Assembly (NCBI GenBank): GCA_963931865.1 | Contig: OZ007513.1 | Location: 12,177,467-12,241,466, forward strand | DNA: 64,000 nucleotides | Direction: 5' to 3' | Source: Axinella damicornis | Taxonomy: Eukaryota > Porifera > Demospongiae > Axinellida > Axinellidae | In this document: piece by piece, positions 13,701-25,700 of the stretch | Numbering within the stretch: the first letter of the stretch is position 1 | Layout of the letters: every line of letters begins with the position of its first letter | The notes under the pieces: generated by a model | Told to the model about the DNA's origin: nothing | Seen by the model: the letters and a program-made list of their open reading frames with translations, nothing else | Database searches by the model: none | Made by a program: the position numbers and the translations under genes

Positions 13701-16700
13701 ACATTTTGGTCAATATACGGTTTGTTGAGCAATTGTTTATTCCAGATAAAGAGTTAAGACATCTAAGAGTTAGAACACTATTGGGTGGTAATCTGCTAGT
13801 GCACAATAAAGATAAAAGACATATGTAACATACCATCTTCAGCAGTTGTCACATTCAACACCTCGCTGTAGGGTCCGCTGCCAACAGTGTATGCACGGAC
13901 CGCACACACATACGTGTAGTGAGGATGCAAAGATTGCACTACCACTGATGAACTGGTGGAGTTCAGCAAAATCATGGTGGCTGTCTGGATTTCATTAACG
14001 TTGATTTGGTACTGTCTGATGATCCCGTTCTGCTGACTGGCAGGAGGTGGAGACCACCTGAGAGTGACCGAAGTTGATCTTATTTCAGTGACCACAAGTC
14101 CTTCTGGTGGAGCACTCGGAACTGCAAAGAAAATGATATCTGATCTCAGCACTGGTATTGGTAGGGTATGCTTAGCTATAACACTGTGGAATTTATCTAA
14201 TTGAAGGTAAGTAATTTTTTCTTTTATGCAGGTGTAGCTAATTTCTGGAGGTATGCATGATTTAGCTAATCAGTGCAGTATGTGTATGACTCTATTGGAG
14301 ACACTTACTTGACTCGTTTGTCTGTATGGTGACAGCTGTGCTGAATGGCCCAATTCCAGCACTTGTTTCGGCAGCCACTATACAAGCGTACGTGGTAAAT
14401 GGCCTCAATGACTGTACAAAAACATGGCTGGTAATTGATGACACTTGGATAATATCTGGAATTCCTATAGCTGTCACGTTTACAAGGTAACCAGTTATGA
14501 TTCCATTCTGGAATTGTGCTTCCGGGGGACTCCAGTGCAGGCTAACAGACTCTGAAGTTATTCGATCCACAGCTAGGTTCACAGGTGGCATGCTGGGAGC
14601 TGCAAAGAACAAGATCACAAATCAAAGATTATGTCACAGGAGTCTCCTGATTGTAGGACTATTAAAGGTCGGTTCCTTTACCTATCAAGATTCCAGTGTA
14701 TACTTGCAAACATACCATCTTCCCTTGTCTGTACTGTGAATGCCACTGTGGCTGGACCTTGTCCCACAGTTACTGCAGCAAGAGTGACCGCATATCTGTA
14801 GAATGGGTGCAGTGAGTACACGAGTATACTTGTTGACAGCGAGGCATGGCGGAAGACAATCCCTGTTTCCAATTCTGTTATGTTGATGATGTAATTTCTG
14901 ATGATTCCGTTCTGATCTTCAGCTGGCGGAGGGCTCCAAGTCAGCATTATGGTAGTGGTACCAATTGCCTGTCCAGAGGGACTTACAGGAGCAGCTGTTG
15001 GTGCTACAGAATGAAAGGAGAAAGAAGAACACCAAGATAATAGCTAGTAGTTAATCACATAATAATGCGTGAGATAAACTGGCTCCCATGCTCACACACC
15101 AGTAATAGTGCAGGTGATCAATAAATTGAAGAGTGCCGGTATTGCAGCTATGCATAGTTTCTTACCTTCCTCTGCAAGCCTCACACTTATTTCACTGCTG
15201 TACGGTCCAGGTGCAACAGTGTGAGCTGCTATGGCGCTAGTATAAGTATAGAAAGGGTGAAGTTCATTTAGCACAATCTGCGTAGTGTTCGTACTGACTG
15301 TGAAACTTCTACCAGTCTCAACCTCAGTCACTGCAACCACATAATTCCGTATGAAGTTGTATGTGTCCTCGACTGGTGGCGGGTCCCAAGATAGAGCGAA
15401 TGAGTCAGAGCTGGAATTGGCCACAGCAAGATTGGCGGGGGAGGTGCCTGGAGCTAATTAGAAGAGGAGTGGAGTCACAATCATCAAGAGTGCACATCAC
15501 AAAAAAATGCTAAAAATCGTGCCCATCACACCTGCTTCTTGTGTTTGTGCAATGACAGCCTCTGTGTATGGTCCGGTACCAGCTATCGTGTGAGCAGCTA
15601 CTTTGCACTCATAGTTGTAATAGGGGTGCAAAGACCCAATGTTGATGTGAGCAGCTACTGATACAAACGTCCACACTTGACCGGTTTCTATTTCCCTCAG
15701 TTTGAGTACATAATTCTGGAGGATTCCAGGAATGCTAGCAATGGGAGGTGCAGACCATGTAAACCTGACCACTGTTGAACTCTGTGCAATGCCTGATAAA
15801 GACTGAGGTGGTGCCGAAGGAACTGGGCAGACAAAAGGAAGATACAACATATTCAACGTTTGAGACAGAATACAATGCGTTTGCATCAGAACGAGACACA
15901 TGGTTAAAATGTCTATCCATAGCATAATTATTTGATCACTGATCATGAAGCAACAATGTCGGAGCACAAATGGATGCTTACCTCCTTGGAGAGTAGTGAA
16001 CCTAACTGGTAAGCTGTAGGGACCAAGACCGACTGTTGTTGCAGCTGCCACAATGCAACTATAGTTGTTGTATTCCTTCAAACCAGTAGCCATGAAACTA
16101 GTTGTTGTAGAATTCAACTCAGTGTTAGAACCAAGTTGACGATCAGTGATCACCAGTAGGTAGTATACAATTTGGCCGTTCTGTTGTTCCAAGGGTGGAG
16201 GGAGCCATCTTACTGTTACTGTTCTGCTTCCTGTCACAACCACTTCCACATTCTGTGGTGGTGCATGAGGATCTTAAAAAAATTAGAGAGACGGTGACAT
16301 TTATTATTATACTTTGTGAAGCTATGCATAAAGAATATCTTACGTGAGGGATTGGTTGTGACTGTCAGTTCGGCAGCAGGTCCAGAACCAATCCTGGTCG
16401 AAGCATTAATATATAGTTCATATGTAGTGAACTCATCAAGTCCTGATATCAAGTAGCTTTCTGTATCTCTGGCATCCACTATAACCGACACTGGAGTCCC
16501 AGATGAGTCATCGTATGTTATTGTGTATGATGTTATTATGCCATATGGATGCAGCGGTTCAGACCATGTCAGGGAGATGGCGGTAGAATTGAGAACTGCA
16601 GCTCTGAAATCACTTGGTGGATCACCTGGGGCTAAGATAATACATGTCGATTAATCTATAATTATTATGACTAAATACAATTGTCAAGTTATGTGTGAAT

Positions 16701-19700
16701 CTCATACACACAGGCAAGTTTTAAAATTCTTTTTAACCATAAAAACGTGAAAGTATTCTGTACCTAATTCTAAGAAATATTGACAAGATACAGCTACTGG
16801 AGTCTCTCTTTAAGCTCCTTCCATTAGGGTGGCACCTGGAGTCTCTCCTTTTAAAGCTTTATTCCATCTTGCATTCACAATTAACCTGCCAAGTTGCTAA
16901 TGACTAGTGTGACCTTCAAAGTAAAACTCACTGGACTCATCAGTTGTTGCTGAACGGGCAGCACTCCAACTACCAGCGCCAGCAGAGGTGTTTCCGAAGA
17001 TGTAGCAGCTATGGTTTGTGTATGGCTCCAGACCAGTTACAGTTGCTTGTGTTCTGTTCCCAGGTACAACTGCAGTTGCACTGCTGTCAGAACTGGAACA
17101 CTGAATAGTGTAAAATAGGATGACACCATTTGGTTCTGCAGGTGAGGTCCACGTGACCACAAGTTCTGACGGAGAGCCGGGTACAGCTGACAATGCAGGC
17201 TGTTGTGGTGCAGATGGAGCTACAAGAAAGAGGGAGAGAAGATGAATATCCTACCAACTTAAGCAGGCCCAGTATGAGCTTCATTCATTTGTGTCTTTAT
17301 GTTAAGTCTGAAGTGACAATAACTTTAATGAGTGATCTTGATCTTGTTTTAATATGCAACATACAGTGAATCAAATTGTATGTATTGTGGAGCAAGTTAT
17401 TAATTTTTGCAGCCTCATTTCTTGCTGTTCTTCATCAGGTAGTAAACAATGGCAATCCAGTTATGAGTGATAGCTAATGCAGCTGCAAATGTTGCTGTCA
17501 GGATGTGAAACCCACCACTTAAAAAGAACTTGATGGAATTGAGGACTCAACCTTACTATCTTACCATCAGCAGATGTCATCACCACATATGGTGCACTGA
17601 ATGGGCCAACCCCTACAGCTGTTTCCGCTGCAATGACACAAGTGTAAGCAGTATAGGGGATGAGAGAATACACCAATGTGGTGTTGATTGTCGGGAATAG
17701 CTGGAACATTTCTCTCGTATTACGCATAGTATACGTAATGTTGATTACGTATCGAACAATGACTCCATTTTGGCTGTCTGGTGGCAGAGGATCCCAAGCC
17801 AAGGAGAAGGATCGTGATGTCACTATTGTTGCAGTGAAATTTGCTGGAAAACCACTAGGAGCTGAAATAACAAAGAGAATATGCTTGAATTGCATAGTCT
17901 ACTATTACACAAATCTCAAATTTCCATTCTCTTACCTTCTTCAAAAGTACGTAGTTTAATGTTGGTTGAAAATGGTCCTGGACGAATAGTAACCGCAGAC
18001 ACGGCAATCTTGTATACATATGAAGGATGCAGCGTGGGAACACTGAGATCTGTGACACTTGTAGTAAACTGGATAGTGCGTCCACTTGGAGCTTCTGTAA
18101 CATTCACAATGTAATATCTGACAATGCCATTTTGATCCTCAGCAGCAGGAGGACTCCAGTTCAGTGAAATGCTGGAGGAGCTACGGACAGCACCTGTAAC
18201 ATTCTGTGGTGGGGTCCTTGGTGCTGAAAAAAGATGACAAATAATTTATGACAGCATAGAGAAGTGGTAATATTAATATCTCTGCTTGTTTTTCATTTCT
18301 CACTTTAAGTGACAGAAAATACAGTCATGATAATTATTGTCTGAAATCCTGGTCAACAGGCAGGCCTTGTACACTTTCATAATTATGCTTGCTTCATACG
18401 TGCAGTGAAACCTCGCTGAGCAAACATGTAAGCTTTTAACCATTGAATTTTCATCACAAGGTCAAACACTCCCAACTAAGTTTCTTGTTTTAGCTACAGG
18501 TAAACAAAAAATCGTGTCTTGCTATTACTCACAACATACCATCTTCAGGTAAAGTGACACGTGACTCATCAGTGTAAGGTCCAAGCCCTACTGTCTCTGC
18601 TGAGACAGATAGCAGGTACGTAGTGAAGGGGTGGAGGTTTTGGATAGTTGCCTCAGTTGAATTTGAAGTCTGAAGAACGATTGTTCCAGCATCATTGAGT
18701 CTGATCACGTACTGTCGAATCAATCCATTTTGGTGTTCAAATGGTACTGGGTCCCACGAAAGAGATGCTGATCGAGCAGTAATTGCTGTGACAGTTAAAT
18801 TTGCTGGAGGTGAACTGGGGGCTGAAAGAGTGAATGGGAAAGTAATTAACTTGTGATGGTAGCTACTAGTTAGGATGACATCAGTTACTGTTAGTTTTTA
18901 ATTCACCATCTTACCATCCTCTCCGGTACGAACTTGCACAGGAGTTGAGAAAGGTCCCCGGATTACTGCGACTGCAGCAACTCGGCACTCATAGATGTAG
19001 TAAGGGTGCAGTGAGGTAATGTTGAAGTGAGTATTAACTGTGTCAAATCTCCAAAGCTGTTGAGTCAGTATCTCATTCACTTCAACCACAAAATGATCAA
19101 TGTTGACGCCCATTAACCAGGAAAGAGTAATGACTGTTGGACCTTGAGCAAAACCAGACAACCCGCTTGGTTCGTTGGGTGCTGATATGTATAGAGATTG
19201 CATTTGAATCACAATGATTAAACAAGCTTATCATTATTCATTACCTCTGCTGGAACTTGTGATTAGTCATTTGTTTAATGTATACAGATTGGGCTATACT
19301 CAATGCACACAGCATAGCTTGTGCATTAAATATACAACAATGGCAGACACCTCACCTCAATTGGTGAACGTGCTATGAATGTCATTAATACTCACATAAC
19401 TATTATGGTTGACAGTCAAATGATAATTCTGCTTTACTCACCTTGAATAGCAAGGGGAAGAACTCCAGAAATCTCTGAAATATTCCCAGCAATAGGAGAT
19501 GCTAGAATAGCCTTGCAAGTGTATTGACCACTGTCAGCCATTGCAATGGGACCGATTGTTACATTGGATTCAAATAAGGTGCTGCTTCCATCTTTAAATG
19601 CTTCTGAAATATTCGTGCGACTGTTGTTTGTGAGCAGGATAACGCCTTTTCTCCAGGTTGTGACAATCGTAGCCCCACTCAGAACGGGTATAGAAGCATT

Positions 19701-22700
19701 CACCATGATGGTGCAAGTTAGCGTGCCTCTATTTCCAGTGTACAAAGGACCACTGATAGTCACAGAGATCTCAACAGCTGGGGCAGGAAGTAGAGATATA
19801 CATTTACTGAGCTTAGCAATATGCAAATCATACCCACACACAATTCATTGGTTAATACTGTGCCTTGCACAGGTGGTAGCTTGAAATTCATGCATGTTGC
19901 CACCATGCGTACGAGCAATGTCACATGACATCCAGCAGCATACAATTTTATTTTTATTTTTTTAATGGCAAAATTTTGATTTCAAAGGTGATTTCTTCTA
20001 AAAAAAGAACTTGTTTACAAGTTTCATCAGTGAGGGGGAGTGATCTCTGCAGTTCAGCTGACAACCACTTGGATTGATTTTAAATATCAGCAATTCGAAG
20101 TAGACTCTGCTCACCTTCAACAGCAATGGGAATTGCACTGGATCTTGTTGACAAGGGGTTTCCAGAAGCAGTTGAGATGAGTGTCGCTTCACAAGTGTAC
20201 TCACCACTGTCACTGCTATCAGTGGGATAAAGGGTTACATTGGACTGAAACAATGAACTGCCTCCAACTGCCAATGCTTCCGATATGTTTGTGCGGCTGT
20301 CGTTAGTGAGCTGGGTAATCCCCCTCCTCCAGACGGCCATTACTGTGATCTCACTCAGCGCAGATGTATTGACACGAATGCTACAGGTGATAGTGACTCT
20401 GTTTCCAGCATACAAACGACCACTGACGCGCATGGAAACATTAGGAGCTTGGACTGTAACAACAGAACATGCAGTTGCTTATGAATATAGCTAGAAACCT
20501 TTAACAAAATGAAAACTTACATTGTTGGCACTCGACTGCTGCAGCTTCAAATCGGCTGCAGCTGCCAAAATCACCGTCATGAGGACAGTCCATCAGTGTT
20601 GACTCTGATCCACTACATCTGGTATTGCTGAAGATCACAGGCCAAATTGTTTCAGGACTCTGCAACTGTGCAGTGTAGGCACGGGCATCTAGGTACGTGT
20701 ACAATTTGAAATCACAAGTAGGAATTGTGTATTAATGTTGAGCTTATAATATGTCTTGTTGTGGCATCCTTACGAGTAAGCGAGAAGCCAAGTTGTCTGC
20801 AGATGACAGTAGCATCTTCACTTGACCACTCTCTCCCACACACGTAGGTCCAGACTCCATCCAGGCAGACCTGCACTGTTCCTGCTGCCAAGGACTGATG
20901 TTGCACATTGGTGACAAGCTGGATTCTTCCTGACTGGCACACATCTGGAACATATGCACCAAACATAAAGAAGCACTTGCAGATAATCTGCTTAGTTAAG
21001 TAATGTACGGTGTTCCAGGACAGCTTTGCCAACCTGCAAAGTTTGCGAGGATGTCAAGCATTCTTTAACCGAATGGTAACCGTGGCATGGACATTAACTG
21101 AATCATCATCCAATGAATTAACATGAACAATCTAACACATACCTGAAATCTGGTCAAGTCGCATTCCAGCAGGGTAGCCATAGCTATCAGAATAAGTAAA
21201 GCCATACACTACCACACCCAACCTTGCAGCTGGGTTGCGATGGTATATAAAACTGGTACCAATTCTGATGGAGAGTCGAGTCCCATAACCGCAAACGTCC
21301 ACGTTAGAACAGTATATCGGAGTCCAGGTTGAACCTGCCAAAGATGCACCGTTCAGTATTATATCACTTGTGTTGAAGAACTCTGTAGCAACTGTAATGG
21401 TTAGAAAGTTATCAAAGCCGGACTGTGTCACGAGAGTGTAGTTGTTCCTGTGCTGCTCTACTGGGGGTATCACCATCATGGAAGGGTCTCCATAGTATGG
21501 TGTCTCGTGAACTGCTCCGCTTGCAAACTGCACTAGCAACACTGGTCTGTTTGCTTGCATGCTGCAGAACACGTTTGGGCCTATTTGGAACTCGTGAAAG
21601 CTTCCTGTTCCTCTAAGGTTGATGATGAAGCTGTGTGAATGTAGCCCTTCAACAGCCGGATTGCAGTGGCCGGTTACTGTTGTGTTTCCAGTTGCAATCA
21701 CCCTATAGCGTTCACCAGATACTCGATTCTTATATGAAGCAGAAAGAAAGAACCGTCCCCAAGTTATCGTCGGTGGTATCTGTTCTGCTAGATGGTCACA
21801 GGCTGGCACACCAACAGGGACGTCAGCACACTCGTGTCCACTGAAGAAAGCGATCGGCTTATTGGATGTAACCTTCGATCCAGTTAGGTCCACTAAATTG
21901 TCAAACTGGAATGTCTGCAATCTGTTCAGTGAGACTGTGTACGATTGTCCAGGTGAGAGTGTTATTGTATTCCGTCCTCTAACCAAGTCGGAAGGAATCT
22001 GTATGACCTGCGTGGGAGTAATAGTGACTGCTGTGTTGTCTTCACATCCAACCAGCAGGACCTCACTTGAAAGTCTGCCTGATGATCTGTTACTGAAGTG
22101 CGTTGAAACAGCATAGTAAGTGTAGCTCGGAATCTGATAATTATTGCATGGAAGTGCCACAAATCCATCAGTAGTATATTGCTGGAAATTTAGGCCATAA
22201 ACAATCAAACGCTTGCTAGTATCAGTTGCCTGGATCCACACACCTTTGTCCCTTACAGTGATGCCTGATACAGCATAACTATTCGACAATGTCACTTGGT
22301 GGAAGAAAGTGTTGTAAGCAGTGCCGGAATATAGAATACTTTGACTGCTACGCACATAGAAATGTACCGGAGTGGACTCTGTTGTTGAGACAAAGATGGA
22401 CAGAGAGCCGCCCCCTTGGTAGTTTTTCATAAAGCCAATATAGAACTCATCAGCAAAATTGCTTGGTGTACCTGCATTTAAAAACAAAAACAAATCTTCA
22501 TGCAGAAATGATTATTCTAACAGATTTCTTTTTTTCCTAGCAGTGAAAGTGCTAGCATGAATGTAGGCCCCTACACAGCAAAACGTATTTCTTCTTTAGT
22601 TGCACTCAAAGAAGTGAGAAGAAAGGGTCGCTTTCACTTCATTTGGAAGGATGTAAGTGTATCATGCTGTTGGGATACTTGCTACCCAACATAACAATAC

Positions 22701-25700
22701 ACTATATCATGAATACTGAAATTCTCCACAGTATGGTTTAACAGCATCATACCTTACACTCGGGATGAATGGATGTGCATGGTAACATCTGTTTGCATTT
22801 GTAGTCCTAATACACAATATCACGAGTACTCCACAGTTACAATATCATGCCTTACACTCTGGATGTAGTAACTGCATCTGTTTGTAATTGTAGTCCTCCC
22901 AAATCAACAACTCAACAAATAAACAAATCAACATGGATGGCTAGCTATGATATAGTACTGAAGCTATAGCTATAATTTTACTGACATGCATGTGCTGATG
23001 ATTCATTCTTCTGCCAATCAGCCTCCCGCTACCTGCTCATGATGCAGTTCGCTCCTCAATTATTCTCCTCCATCTCTCAACCACAAACAAGTGAGCATGA
23101 CACATGCATATTAATGTACTGTGTAAACGTTATCACCCTGCTTGCTAGCAGACACCCCAGCTGAAATGACTTATTTAGGAATCCTGGTTTAATTTTGCAG
23201 AGAATATCTATTATTCCACTAGAATGAAATTCCAGGTTTCTGTTGCTATGACAACAACAACTCCTTGTACCAATAGGTCAGCAGACAGGCTGCATCCCAG
23301 GTTTGATGCAAATAGGATGTATAGTGTCCGAGTTATGGCCTCCCAAAATTCAGGGTTTTCCCATTGAAGCCCTTACAAAATCTTTTACTGTCCAGAGGAA
23401 AGATTTCAGGTTTTGCGTGGGCTTCAATGGGAAAATCCTGAATTTGGGAGGCCATAACAGAATGAAAATATTCATTCACAGGAGGTAAAACCCAAAGCCA
23501 TGGAATGTCTACACCCTATAATGAATTTCTTCAATCGCACATTGCCATCATCTTTGTAGGTGGGTCATCCGCCATGGATTACATAATACTCATTAACCTC
23601 TCATGAGAGGCTGAGCATATAATTGGCTAGCTATACACCATTATCCCATGATGCAGCACACTATTATAGCTAGAATGTCTTGACTGAAAAATGTTAAACA
23701 GATTGATGTGTGTCCTGTTAGCTCAACAGTGCGAGATGAGAACAAAATATGCATGACTGGTTATAAAGAAACAGTAACGTTGAACTAAGAGCTTGCGTGA
23801 ATAGAAGCATTTTCAGATGACAGGCAATCATACGATGCAATCGATGATGTGTTAATCTGACCTTTATTCACAGGAGGTAAAAATACCCTAAGCCATGGAA
23901 TGTCCACATGCACCCAGTAATGAATTTCTTCAATCACACATTGCCATCATTTTAGTAGGTGGGTCATCCGTCATGGATTACATAATACTCGTTAACCTCT
24001 CATGAGAGGCTGATCATGTAATTGGCTAGCTATACACCACTTGTTTTGGAACAACTTACCTCAGTCCATTTATAATTGTTTCAAAAAAACTGTTATACAC
24101 TGTCATATGTTCTTGTTCATATTAGCTTATAGCTATATTTCATGTGCCTTGAGTAACATGTTCAACTATTGTCCCATGAATTACACTATTGCAGAGAATA
24201 TCTTGACTGAATAATATTATGTACTAGCTGTTACACACATTGATGTGTGTCCTGTTAGCTTAACACCGCGAGATGAGAACAAAACACGCATGACTGGTTA
24301 TAACATATATACGATGCAATCATGGACATGGTTGATGATGAATAAAATGATGTGTTAATCTGACCTTTATTCACAGGAGGTAAAAATACCCTAAGCCGTG
24401 GAATGTCCACATGCAGCCTATAATGAATTTCTTCAATCGCACATTTGTAGACAAGTCATCTACCATGGATTACACAATACTTTGCATTCACGTTAGAGTG
24501 TATAACTGGCTAGCTATATACCACTATCCCATGATACATTACACTATACACTACAGAGAATATCTTGCCTGAACTTGGTAGTTGTTACACAGATTGATGT
24601 GTGTCCTATAGTTAGCTTAACAGTGCATATAATAGCTAGATGATCATGAGAACAAAACATGCATGACTGGTTAGAGCGATACAGTACCATTAAACTGAGA
24701 GCTTGTGTGAATGGAAGAATTTGCAGATGACAGGTGATCATATCATACGATGCAATCATGGACGTATGGCTGATCATGAATAAATATAGTTTGTTATTTC
24801 TGACCTTCATTCATAGGAGGTAGAACTACCCTAAGCCATGGAGTGTCAACACCCTACACTGAATTTCCTCAATTGCACATAGCCATCATTTTTGTACGTG
24901 GGCCATCTGCCACTAATTACATTACTTTGTATTCATACCTACTAACGTTAACCTCTTATGACAGCAAAATATATAGCTACGATTGGCTAGCTATAATATA
25001 GTACTATCATGATACATTGATCATGAGCCTGGCCAAGCACATGCATGCAATGCAATACAGCACATGTGCTTAAGAGCTAGTGCACGGTAAGGTGAAGTTT
25101 ACATCCACATGTCAATGAGGGCAAGTGGAAAAGGCGGATACGGTCGGACGCGGACACGGACGCGGACGCGGACACGGACACGGACACGAGCCAAGATTAA
25201 TAATTTTTTCAGCCCTTTTCAGCCCTTTTCAGCGCTTCCGTTTACTCGATTTTGCTCATTGCAGCGGGTGTAACGGTTAGTTTACGGGAAGTTTGCTGGT
25301 CCCTCCGTTCTTTCGTGGGGAAAGGGGCGAGCTAATTTACCACTGTAAAACTATTTTCTCCCAGTGCTTCGTGGTTTCTGAAGCTGAGAACGATCGTCAA
25401 TAACCAGCTGCCTTCCTCCGTTGCCGTAATAATCTCACACAAAGGTTTGTGTTAGATAGACGCAGCGGTTGCTTAGTGTACTTGGTCGTAGCTGCTCGTT
25501 CATAATCCAGCTACATAGCAGCTACTGGATAAAAATGTCCAACGAACCTTGACAGTGCTCAAAGATGGTCCAGTTGGCCAGCGGACTGGCAGTTTTCCGT
25601 ATAATAATAGTCCGACAATTATACCCGCTGCAATGATTGATTTTCCGTGTACTCTCCGCGGATACATACCGTTTCACATCCACCTCCGGTTTATATTATC

